This document shows positions 24,101 through 36,100 of a DNA stretch of 64,000 nucleotides, one piece after another. The notes under the pieces were generated by a model, which saw only the letters and a program-made list of their open reading frames with translations, was not told the DNA's origin and did not search any database. Each line of letters begins with the position of its first letter. Positions within the stretch are counted from its first letter, which is position 1. The stretch is from Limnomonas spitsbergensis. Lineage: Eukaryota; Chlorophyta; Chlorophyceae; Chlamydomonadales. The stretch covers positions 5,819,501 through 5,883,500 of the forward strand of contig JAYJMM010000114.1 of the NCBI GenBank assembly GCA_037349105.1, read 5' to 3'. Both the position numbers and the translations under genes were made by a program.

Positions 24101-27100
24101 CAGAAGATGGAGCCGGACATCACTGCAGCATGTTTTTTTAGCCAGGCGGCTGCGTCTTACTAGATTGAACCAGAGATTCACTGGAGCACCAAGTATGTAT
24201 GCACAAACACTGCATATAGGTGTGCTCAGGAGGTGCGCATTTTTTAAGCCAGGCCGCTGAGTCATGCCGGAGATGGAGCCAGGCATCACTGCAACACCAA
24301 GCACGTGTGCACGACTACAACATACAGCTGTGTGCAGCAGGTACTGTGTGGTCCTTTTTAACCAGGCCGCTGCGTCTTACCGGCGGGAGTAGAAGATCAC
24401 TGCAGCAGAAAGCAAGCAGCTCGTTGGCCTCGATGACACTCAGCGGAAGCTGCCCAGCAGCTGCTCCAACCGCTCCAGAACCCCGCAGATGATCGTTTGC
24501 CAGGTGGCGGCGTGATCTGACCAGTTCCCGCAGCAGGGGCCTCACAACGGCTGGACACACCTCCCTCAGTCCCTCCACACCTGATACCTCCAACGCAGCC
24601 TGAGTATTGGGTAATGGGGAGGGGGTAGGGTTGGGGGTTCAGGATTGGGTAATGGGGAGGGGTTAGGGTTGGGGGTTTAGGATTTGTCCTAAACTGCGAG
24701 CTTCCAACGCAGCCGGGGGGGGGGGGGCGGGCGAGGCATAAAAGGAGGGGGGGGGGAGGCTAAAACCCCCCTCCACCGATAGGAGCCTCTGACCATCAGA
24801 GGAAAGGTATTCGAAAACTGTGGGACCTCTCATCATGCAAGCCCCAAACTCCGACCCCTTCCCCCCTATGCCCCTCTTAAGGTATTACCCCCCCCCCCCC
24901 CCCCTTTACGCCCCTCTCACCTTCACCCGCCAAGGTATGTCAAACAGCGGAACCTCCCTTTGGATGAAGGCCATGGCTGCAGCACCCAGCTGCTGAGGCA
25001 CATCCGTATGTTGCTGCTGCTGTTGCTGCTGTTGCTGCTGTTGCAGCTGTTGCAGCTGTTCCTGCTGTTGCAGCTGTTGCAGCTGCAGATCGTCCGGGAT
25101 GTCCCTGTGCTTCAGGAAGCAACCCTCGGCCAGGTAGACCAGCCGGCCCGTCTTGAGGCGCCAGAGGGGCAGTCGGGAGAGGAGGATGTACATCTGTAGG
25201 TACAATGGACAGCTGGCATTGAGCCCTCTGAGTGGTAATATACTTCGATTTGGAAACCAATTTAAAAAATTCGAAAAAGGGGAAACAATTTGCTGGAGAC
25301 AAGGCCCCAACGTCCTCATATTCATTAGGCCATGTAAGGTTGGACACATAAAGTGTCCTGACATGTGTGAACTACCTGCATCTGTCTACAATGTGTGGAC
25401 TGCTGGCATCTGTCTAAATGTGAGACCTACCGGTAACGGGATCTGTCTAAAATATGTGAACTGACGTTATCTGCCTAAATTATCGGAAAGTATGAGTTCT
25501 CTTTGCATTGCTTTGTGAACAAACCAAATTCCAACCAACAAGGCAACGGGGTTAGACTGACGAGGAAAACCGCAGACCCGACCCAGGATGAGCACACACC
25601 CTGCACTGAATGTAAACTAAAATCAGCCCTGAACCCTCTGACGCTGACAGCCCTGAACCCTCTGACGCTGACAGCCCTGAACCCTCTGACGCTGACAGCC
25701 CTGAACCCTCTGACGCTGACAGCCCTGAACCCTCTGACGCTGACAGCCCTGAACCCTCTGACGCTGACAGCCCTGAACCCTCTGACGCTGACAGCCCTGA
25801 ACCCTCTGACGCTGACAGCCCTGAACCCTCTGACGCTGACAGCCCTGAACCCTCTGACGCTGACAGCCCTGAACCCTCTGACGCTGACAGCCCTGAACCC
25901 TCTGACGCTGACAGCCCTGAACCCTCTGACGCTGACAGCCCTGAACCCTCTGACGCTGACACCCCTTTTCTCCCACTTAACAGCCACGTGTGAGTTTAAA
26001 CGGTATCCAGCCCGCCCAGCCCTTGTCCCAGCCTCTTGGCCCATGCCTTGGCCCAGCTCTCCCATCATGCTGGGGGTCACAGCACGCACTTTCTTGGGGC
26101 AGTACGCTGACTTGTATAGGGTTTAGGACATAAACAGGGCTTAGGGTTCCAGGCATCACGCACCTTCTTGAGGCAGTACACCGACAGCTCGTCGCGTACT
26201 GCCAGCGCCGCCTCCACGTCCGGCATCAGGCGGTACACCTGCGACTTGTCTCTGTCGAAGAAGCTTCCAGATCCAGATCCAGATCCGACGAGCAGCCACT
26301 GAACAGCTGCAACCCAGGCCGCCGCGACGGCGTCCAGGGATTGCATGTTGTGCGTTGTCCTCTGATGAACATGCAGCTCCGGCAGGCCGCCCGCCTCGCC
26401 AAACGCGGCTGCACCTCCCCTCCTTCCCAGGTTCGCGGCCCCGTCCGCTCCGCCAGCTTCGTCGAAACAAAGTTCTGCCAGGCCCACAGAAGGTCGACGT
26501 CCAGAAACGGGCAGGGCCTGCCCAATTTGAATTTGGATTCGAAATTTAAGTTCGAAATGGTCTAGGTATAAAGAGTGTGATCCTATGAGGACATCATGAC
26601 CTACAGTCATTCACACAAGTAACGCTAGGATTGGTCGCTGCGTGCCCCGCAGTTTACTGGCCATTGGAAAGTTACCCCCCCCCCCACTCTCAACCATTTC
26701 AGTAAGGGACAGGCGGAACGAACCGGGGAGAGACCACCAACCAAACCGCATCAAACACGCGCCAGCCAACAGTTAGGTTCCATGTCAATCAGCTGCAATT
26801 CTGCTACATCACAACCAACCACCAGGGGGGCTTGGTGCAGCTTCCCTAGCTTCACAAGCCTACAGTCTACGGCCAATTCAGCTACATCACGGCGGAAGAT
26901 ACGGGGGGGGCACTCCATTCCCACTGAGGGGACACAGGCTATAACCAGTGTTCACTCTTATTGTGACCCCAAAGCTGTTCAGCTACCATTCAGCTATCGG
27001 TCAGCTACCTACCTCATGCAGCACCTGCAATGCTGCTTGGGCCTCCGGCCGTAGGCCTGTCTAGGTGTTTGCCCCTGATTGGGTTTTGCGGCCGAGGGCC

Positions 27101-30100
27101 AGTCCTTTGAAGGCGGCATCAAAGCGAAAACTAGGGATGCGAATGTTGGCAAGGCAAACACAAACTACAAGGATTTTTTGAACGGTCGTAAAGAACCGAA
27201 AAGACAGGGCATGTATGAAGTGTGTGATGTGACGTGTCCCTCCATGACGGGCGAGGCTTGACGCTGTGTTAGGGTCAGCTACGTCCCGCCTCGAGGACTC
27301 AGCCGACCCTAAACTCGCCGGAACCTCGTCAATATAAAACGGGAAAAACTCGCCGGCCTCTGAGGCATATGGGCTACTGACGGCGTACATCAAGTGCACA
27401 TCAGGTGTACAACAGGTGCACCCACCTGAATGATGTGTCGCCCCGAGTGCCACTTTGCCAGGCAGACGTGTACATCAGGTGTACATCAAGTGTACATCAG
27501 GTGTACATCAGGTGCACCCACCTGCATGATGTGTCGCCCCGAGTGCCCTTTGCCAGGCAGAAGTGTACATCAGGTGTACATCAGGTGCACCCACCTGAAT
27601 GATGTGTATCCCCGAGTGCCCCTTAGCCAGACAGAAATGGACATCATGTGTACATCAAGTGTACATCAGGTGTACATCAGGTGCACCCACCTGCATGATG
27701 TGTCGCCCCGAGTGCCCTTTTGCCAGGCAGAAATGCCCAGCCACCAGGAACGGCTGCTGCCCTAGGCAAGCCCCAGCTTGCTGCTGCTGCCGCTGCTCAT
27801 GCCACTTAAAAGGATCCAGTGGCGGCGCCCCTCCAGAAATGTGAAGCGCAGCCGGCACATACAAGCCAGATGCAGGTGGCAGGCCCATCTCGTCCTTGTC
27901 CACCAGACCCCTTTTGCCCCCAGGCATGCCCGCCGGACCACCAGGACCCTCCTTGGCTGCTAGTGGCCGCGCCGGCTCGGTGATGTTGACGGCCACGGCA
28001 GACAGCACGTCCAGAGCGGTGTCGCTGCTGGCAGGAGCGAAGCAGGTGCTCACCAGCCAGCGCTCCGAGGAGGCAGTCTGTGAGGCAGAGAGGGGGGGGA
28101 AGGGAATCGAGGAGGGGGGGCGTGTGGTGGGGATGCAGCTGCAGGCGCGAGATTAGGAGGTGCTCACCAGCCAGCGCTCCGAGGAGGCAGTCTGTGAGGC
28201 AGAGAAGGGGGGGAAGGGAATCGAGGAGGGGGGGCGTGTGGTGGGGATGCGGCTGCAGGCGCGAGATTAGGAGGTGCTCACCAGCCAGCGCTCCGAGGAG
28301 GCAGTCTGTGAGGCAGAGATGGGGGGGTGTGAGAATTGAGGAGGGGGGGCGTGTGGTGGGGATGCGGCTGTAGGCGCGAGATTAGCAGATGCTCACCAGC
28401 CAGCGCTCCGAGGAGGCAGGGAGGGGATGGGGTAGATCATCGAAGAGGAGGAGCGGTGGGAGGGGGGGTTCAATGCGGCTGCAGGCGTGAGGGTAGCAGG
28501 ATCTCACCAGAGCTTCGGGGAGGCAGTCTGGATGAGGCATGGAGATGGCAGAGAGGGGGCTAAGGTGAAGTCACGACCACCTATAAGTGTCAAACCCTTC
28601 ATCCTTTAACCTAAACCAATTAGAGTTAAGTAGAGCACTGTAATACTTAGTCATAGCAATGACGACAATAATTTGTACTAGTGACAAATTAGCGACAAAT
28701 TAGCGACAAACCAGTGTACAGTAGGAAAAAGTAGTCCACATTCATGCACAGAGACGTGTCAGTGAAGGGGAAAGGGGGGGGGGCAGGAGCATGCATGTAG
28801 GGACAAAGCTGGGTGGTGGACCAAACATGACTTCCCACACCCGCCACACCCCGCCGTGGGCTTTCTTGTAGCGAGTGCGCCAAACTTTACGGCACTACGT
28901 GTGTACCCTTGACCCTAAACCCTTAACCCTACACCTCACCTCGCGCCCAGCCCCCGCGATCTTGATCTCAAGGACTGCCAAGTGGCTGCCACCATTGAGC
29001 GCTCCCCAACTGCCGCCGCCGCCGCCGCTGCTCTGGCTTGCCTGGGCGTGCCCAGTGACTCTGCCTAAGGTGGCAGACAGGATTGACTTGCCCAGTCCCG
29101 GCAGGCCCCCACCCATACCTTGCTGCTGCCGGTTGGGTTGAGACAGGACACCCCTGGTCAGGACAGACAGGGGGGTGGGGGGCAGAGGGGCGTACAAGGG
29201 CTTTGGGAGGGGTTCAGGAGGGCAAGAGGGAGGGTTCAGGTGGGTAAGAGGGAAGGGTGCGTGAGGAAGCACACAGGAGGGCTTCAGGAGGGTTTTAGCA
29301 GGGCAAGAGGGGGACCAAACCCTAGATCATGACCTTACACCCAAAATCTACACCCTGGATCTACCTGAGAGGGAATGGTTCCAGCCTGAGAGAAGTGGGA
29401 TCCAAAGAACATAGATCCATGCCAGGTCACCTCTTTCTATAGGGCAAACCCCAAACCCTAAACCCTACACCGTGAATCTACCTGAGAGGGAATGGATCCA
29501 GTCTGGGAGAGGTGGGATCCAGGGAGCGCACAGACCCGTGCCAGGTCACTTCTATTTCAGGTGGAAAGGCAGGTGGGCCTGCCGTCGCCGCAGTCCCTGT
29601 TGCGTCAGATGCTGCGCCAAACGACGCCGTTGCAGGCGTTTTGTGAGGGAGGGCGGCAGCGGCAGCGACGCTGGGGGTGATGTGGGTTGCGGGCGTTGTG
29701 CGCGTCAATCGGGGAAGGAGGGCAGCAGTGAGGCCTTCACCCTCCTCTTCCTCCTCCTCCCCCTCCTCATCCCCGGCCCCCTCGGGAGGCAGGCCATCAC
29801 GCGCTGCCGCAATCAGCTGCGTACGATCTGCATCGGCGTGTACCGCTTGCTGTGGCGAGTGTTGCGGTGGCTGTTGCTGCTGTGGAGGGGTCTGGTGTTG
29901 CAGAATGGGCAACAGTGCAAGCGTCGCGGGAGCACGCATGTGGCTGATCGTGATGTCCTGCGGAAAGTGCCATTCAGATCAGTGTTAGGAAGGGCCAAAG
30001 CCCTAAACCCTTAACCCTATGCCCTAACCCCTGAACACAAGCAGGACATCAGCTGATTCTCCGATACTACACTGATGTGGTTGTGCTTTGCCCTCCTTGG

Positions 30101-33100
30101 TAATTAACTTGGTAGGTAGGGGTGAAAGGGCTGCAAGGCTGCTACACGCTGTCTAAGCTTAGAAAGCATCAAAAGGGTGATAGGCTGATGTACACATTTA
30201 AAACCTGATGAATGAAGGGTCGAAAGGGGAGAGAGACTGGAAAACGAGGTCACGCGCTGGAGCTAGGGGTTAAGGGTGAGAGGAAGAGAGACTGGAAAAC
30301 GAGGTCACGCGCTGGAGCTAGGGGTTAAGGGTTAGAGGAAGAGAGACTGGAAAACGAGGTCACGCGCTGGAGCTAGGGGTTAAGGGTTAGAGGAAGAGAG
30401 ACTGGAAAACGAGGTCACGCGCTGGAGCTAGGGGTTAAGGGTTAGAGGAAGAGAGACTGGAAAACGAGGTCACGCCCTGGAGCTAGGGGTGGGGTTCCCC
30501 TTGACGCCGCGTGGGGCCCCCGCCAGAGACACAAGATACGGAATACGATAATAAGATACGACGTGATACGATACGATATGGGACTTAGGCCTGATACGGG
30601 ATTGAATAGTGTGAATTTTCAGGCAAAGTGTGGATTTCCAGTCGGTGCACTGGAGTGGACCGTAACTAAACAATACAATACAATACGGATGTTTTTTCCA
30701 ATCGGCCCTTAACCAGTGTCCCTGGCCCCTGCTGCACTCTGCAGGGCCGTCCCACTCACCAGCATTTTTCATTCAGCTACACTGCAGCTACACAACAGGT
30801 ATCATTCAGCTACACGTGTCAGCTACACATCAGCTGCAAGCCGGCCTAAAGCCACAGAGGCCTGGTGCTGGAAGGTGCCTGCTACAGGGGCCACCGGTAG
30901 TAGGCCTGTCAATGTTCAATCCCCATCGGCCCCCAGTCAGGCTGCCTGGCTGCCCAGTCTAAGGTGCCGGCTGCACACTCAAGCAAAACAATTCCGAGCC
31001 CTGCACCGCTGAGTATAGGGTTTGGTTGGGTTAGGGTTCATGGTTAAGAGTTTCGGTTTAACCCAAATCAGCCGGACTGGAGCTGCCCCGCTCACCTGCA
31101 CCCTCCTGAGAAAGAGCAAGCTCTTGCCGGCCGCCTGCTGGAGCTCCTTCAGGCAGCTTGTCACCTCAGCTACTAAGCCAGACAGGCCCCCACTGCCTCC
31201 GCGCGGGACACCGGGCTCCGCTGCCCCGGCAGGCCCGCTCCCTGCTCCAGCAGCGAGGCCCGGCATCGCGTTGGCGGCGGCGGCCGCCACTGCGGAGAGA
31301 GGTAGGCGCAGCAGCAGGGCCCCAACATGGTCCTGATGGGGGGCGGGGAGTATGGAAGACAAGGATCGAACAAAAGAGGAGGAGCCCATCTAAACAAAAG
31401 GACACTCTGTGTCCAAACCCTGCACCATAAACGCCTGAACCCTCAACCCTGTGTGTCGCCTTATCCATATACCCTACATGTGAAAACCCCAACACTCGAA
31501 ACCCTGAACCCTCAACCACGTTTACACTCTGCGTACCACCCCTAAACCCTGGACCCTTAACCACCTAACCTTTACGTACAAACCCTTCACTTGCCTACAC
31601 ACTCAACAGCTCAGGGGGAAACATGTACAAGAGAATGGTCCTTACCGTGCCTAAATTACGTAGCTGAATTTAGCCACCGTAATTTCAAGCCTTAACCCAG
31701 TAGCAAATTCAGCTACTTTTATCAGGAAGGGACCGTAATTACTCATGCGATTCTGGATTAGGGCGCAATCGCACGTCACTGATTAAACTGCTCTGTATTC
31801 AGGGCTCAAGGTTAAGGGTTTAGGGGTAAGTAGGCCAGGGTTTAGGGGTAAGTCAGGGCAATGTTTTATGGTTATCACGGTCCAGTCCCAGGGCTTGGTC
31901 ACCATGATGGTATGTTCAGGGCAAGTGCCCTGTGCAAGGTACACATGGGAATGATACTGGGCAGCGGGAGGAGAAACGGCAGCCAAGCTGTTGGTGCTCA
32001 CGTCGCTGGCGATCTGTGTTTCAGGCACGGACCGCCTGAAGTCGCTAAACTGTGTGTTTTTCAATGTGAGAGTGCACTCCCGCATTGACCAACGCACACA
32101 TCCCACGGTTCAATTACCATGATCATACGTTCAGGGCTACTGCGTCATGCACGCTAGACCCTAAACCCCAATCCCTTGCCTGTATGTCTAGACCCTCGGG
32201 GTGTAGCGCAAAGTCCCAGGGGCCGATGTATTGGTCGCTGAACATGGTCAGGAGATCCGAACCTGAAAAGGGGGGCAGGCCCAGGGTGGAAGGGGTTGGC
32301 GTGGGGTGAGCTCACCACGCACACAGGTGGAATCCACAAGAGGTACAAGAGGGGGCGGATTGCGGCAGTTTGTGTTTAACGGTTGGGATGTGTGATTGAA
32401 TTTGAATTTGAATTTGAAATTCAAACATGGGATAAGGCGCCTTCCTCCCCCAGTGTGAGCTGCTGCGTGATGCACTGATCGGCTTTGGGGCCGACATCGG
32501 TCAAAACTGCCTCCTCCTTTGTTTGAATTTGAATCCAAATTTGTGCGGGTGAGAGTAGCCTTGGATTCGATGCCCCCCCACCCACTGTGAGCTGCATGCT
32601 GGTAGCCTGGTACTGCTGGCCCCGGGTGGGACGACAGTCTAAATCACCTCCTCCGTTTGAATTTGAAATTTGAATTTCAGTGAACCGTAAGCATGGACTA
32701 TATGCCCCTCTTCCCACCGTGAGCTGCGTGCTGGTACTGTTTGGCCCTGGGCGGAGCGTCAGTCCGCGAGGCCTCCAAAGCCGTCTGAGCTAGGATGCGT
32801 CCGCTAGGATCCCACATCATGGTAACGGAGCCAGAGATGGCCTGAGGCACCTAGGGAGTGATGTACAGGGTACAGGGGGGGGCGGTACAAGTTGAATGGG
32901 GTGGCGAGCAGGGTACTGGGTACAGGGGGGGGAGGTACAAGGTACAGGCTGAAGGTAGAGGTGCAATTTGAAGGGAGGAGGCATAGCTCAAGCGACCCCA
33001 CAAACACAGGACCAGGGCTACCCGGTACGGCCGTTTAGGCCCAAATCCCGTACCGTCTACAGTTTCCCGTACCCGCACTGTGCCGTTTGACCGTACCGTA

Positions 33101-36100
33101 TTCCCGTATCGAGTAACCCTGCACAGGACTGCACCATCACGAGCCTCTGACACAACATCGTATCCCTGTGATCTGAGGAAATGACATGGATGCTGACTGA
33201 ACCCTGAACTCTTGACCCTGAACCCCAAACTCAAAGCAAGAAACTCATAACCCTAAACCCTAAACCCTAAACTCTCAACCCTACACTCTTCACCCTAAAC
33301 CCTAAACTCAAAGCAAGAAACTCATAACCCTTAGCTGATCCTGGGTGGGTAAGGCCCCATGGGCCATGCCAATGCAGACCTTAACTGCATAGGCAGGGTA
33401 AAGTTCACTGGCAGAGGCGGCGAACTGTGTGCAGCATTCACCGCGTGAGTGTCCTTTGGACAAGTGCCACTCCCCCCCCGGCTCCTCCCCACACAGCAAA
33501 GCGGCCCAGCAGTCGTGGAGAGTGCTGTGGGGTTTAAAGTTAAGGGCTTATAATTTAGGGTTTAGGGTTCAGGGTTTAGGGTTAAGACACCCCCAGACCC
33601 TAACTGCATTATCGGTAAGCCTAGTTTAGGGTTTAGGGTTTAGGGTTTAGGGTTAAGACACCCCCAGACCCTAACTACATTATCGGTAAGCCTGAGGCGG
33701 CGGCAGCGGCCAACCGTGCGTTTGCATTCACCTCAGACACAGCAAAGCAGCCCAGCAGGCCTAGTGAGCCGTAGGCAGCAGCGCGGCCCCGGACGACCAG
33801 CGGGGCGCCCATGGCTGCTGCGGCCGACCTCGGAGCCATGAGCTCAGCCATCTCGTCGGGGCTGAGGGTGATACCTGGCATCACCACGCACAGTGCAGGG
33901 CCTGCCAGGAAGGTTCCAGGGTTACAGGCCTGCCAGAAAGGGTTTGGGGCTCAGGGTGACACCTGGCATCACGACGCACAGTGCAGGGCCTGCCAGGAAG
34001 GGTCCAGGGTTACAGGCCTGTCATAAAGGGTTTGGGGCTCAGGGTGACACCTGGCATCACAACGCACAGTGCAGGGCCTGCCAGGAAGGGTCCAGGGTTA
34101 CAGGCCTGTCATAAAGGGTATGGGGCTCAGGGTAACACCTGGCATCACAATGCACAGTGCAGGGCCTGCCAGGAAGGGTCCAGGGTTACAGGCCTGTCAT
34201 AAAGGGTATGGGGCTCAGGGTGACACCTGGCATCACGATGCACAGTGCAGGGCCTGCCAGGAAGGGTCCAGGGTTACAGGCCTGTCATAAAGGGTATGGG
34301 GCTCAGGGTAACACCTGGCATCACGATGCACAGTGCAGGGCCTGCCAGGAAGGGTTTAGGGTTTATGGATTGGTCCTTTGCAAACAGAAAGGGTTAACAG
34401 ATAGGGTTCACAGATAGGGTTCATAGATAGGGTTTGTGGTGTATGGTTTACAGTCTTGTGGGGGATAGGCTTGATCAAGAAGACAGCCCCAGCCTTTTGA
34501 TACCTTAAGCCTTCTTGTAGGGGCCAGAGAGAGCCAACTGGGAAGAGACGGAGGGTGGGGGGGGGGGGGGGACTAACAGAGGAGGAGGAGGGGGGGGGGG
34601 ACTAACAGAGGAGGAGGGGGGGGGGGGGGGACTAACAGAGGAGGAGGAGGGGGGGGGGGGCTAACAGAGGAGGAGGGGGAGGGGGGGGGGGGGGGGACTA
34701 ACAGAGGAGGAGGAGGGGGGGGGGGGGGGGGGGGGGGGACTAACAGAGGAGGAGGGGGGGGGGGGGGGGGGGCTAACAGAGGAGGAGGGGGGGGGGGGGG
34801 GGGGGGGACTAACAGAGGAGGAGGAGGGGGGGGGGGCTAACAGAGGAGGAGGGGGAGGGGGGGGGGGACTAACAGAGGAGGAGGAGGGGGAGGGGGGGGG
34901 GCTAACAGAGGAGGAGGGGGGGGGGGGGGGGGGGGACTAACAGAGGAGGAGGAGGGGGGGGGGGGGGGGCTAACAGAGGAGGAGGGGGAGGGGGGGGGGG
35001 GGGGGGGACTAACAGAGGAGGAGGAGGGGGAGGGGGGGGGGGGCTAACAGAGGAGGAGGGGGAGGGGGGGGGGGGGACTAACAGAGGAGGAGGAGGGGGG
35101 GGGGGCTAACAGAGGAGGAGGGGGGGGGGGGGGGGGGACTAACAGAGGAGGAGGGGGGGGGGGGGGGGGGCTAACAGAGGAGGAGGGGGGGGGGGGGGGC
35201 TAACAGAGGAGGAGGGGGGGGGGGGGGGACTAACAGAGGAGGAGGGGGGGGGGGGGACTAACAGAGGAGGAGGAGGGGGGGGGGACTAACAGAGGAGGAG
35301 GGGGGGGGGGGGGGACTAACAGAGGAGGAGGAGGGGGGGGGGGGGACTAACAGAGGAGGAGGGGGGGGGGGGGGACTAACAGAGGAGGAGGGGGGGGGGG
35401 GGACTAACAGAGGAGGAGGGGGGGGGGGGGGGACTAACAGAGGAGGAGGAGGGGGGGGGGGGGGACTAACAGAGGAGGAGGGGGGGGGGGGACTAACAGA
35501 GGAGGAGGAGGGGGGGGGGGGGGGCTAACAGAGGAGGAGGAGGGGGGGGGGGCTAACAGAGGAGGAGGGGGGGGGGGGGGGACTAACAGAGGAGGAGGGG
35601 GGGGGAGGGGGGGGGGGGGGGCTAACAGAGACATTATGTACGTGCCCTTGTTACTATTTTATTTAATTATTTATGACTTTTGATCGTTTTTGTAATCAAT
35701 CATTTAATTATTCGCATTTTCTGACCCTACATGTATAAAACAGTATGACACACTGATGATGGAACACAAACCACGACACACAAAGCGTATTTCAAATCAG
35801 GAATGCAAAACACCATAATTCGAACCCATGGCCACCTTGGTGCAGAGACAGGCCTGGATGTAGCAGTGACTGGGTGGCGTGCTGGCGGTGGTCAAGGGCG
35901 AGGTGCAAACGACTGGAGCCCAACAGGTCAGCCAGCTCCAGCAGCTCCCACAACAGGGACAGACACGGCCGAGGCTCCTGCGGGTAGGTTTGAATTTGAA
36001 TTTAGTGTACTTGATTTGGAAGGTCAGAGCCAGCTCCAGCAGCTCCCACAACAGGGACAGACACGGCCGAGGCTCCTGCGGGTAGGTTTGAATTTGAATG

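Noticed and set aside
25475..26126. Roughly 200-codon frames on both strands over the 24-bp array
   Set aside because: The period is a multiple of three, giving trivial open frames on both strands.
26226..26525. Alternative frame in E35 reading [14 protein letters not shown], suggesting a frameshift
   Set aside because: The called frame is continuous from acceptor to donor, fits phase 0 on both sides and ends in the conserved part; the alternative would need an unseen exon and a frameshift.
27061..27453. 130-codon minus frame with [15 protein letters not shown]
   Set aside because: Overlaps the dispersed repeat and has no borders in phase with E34 or E35; possibly an inserted fragment, but unsupported.
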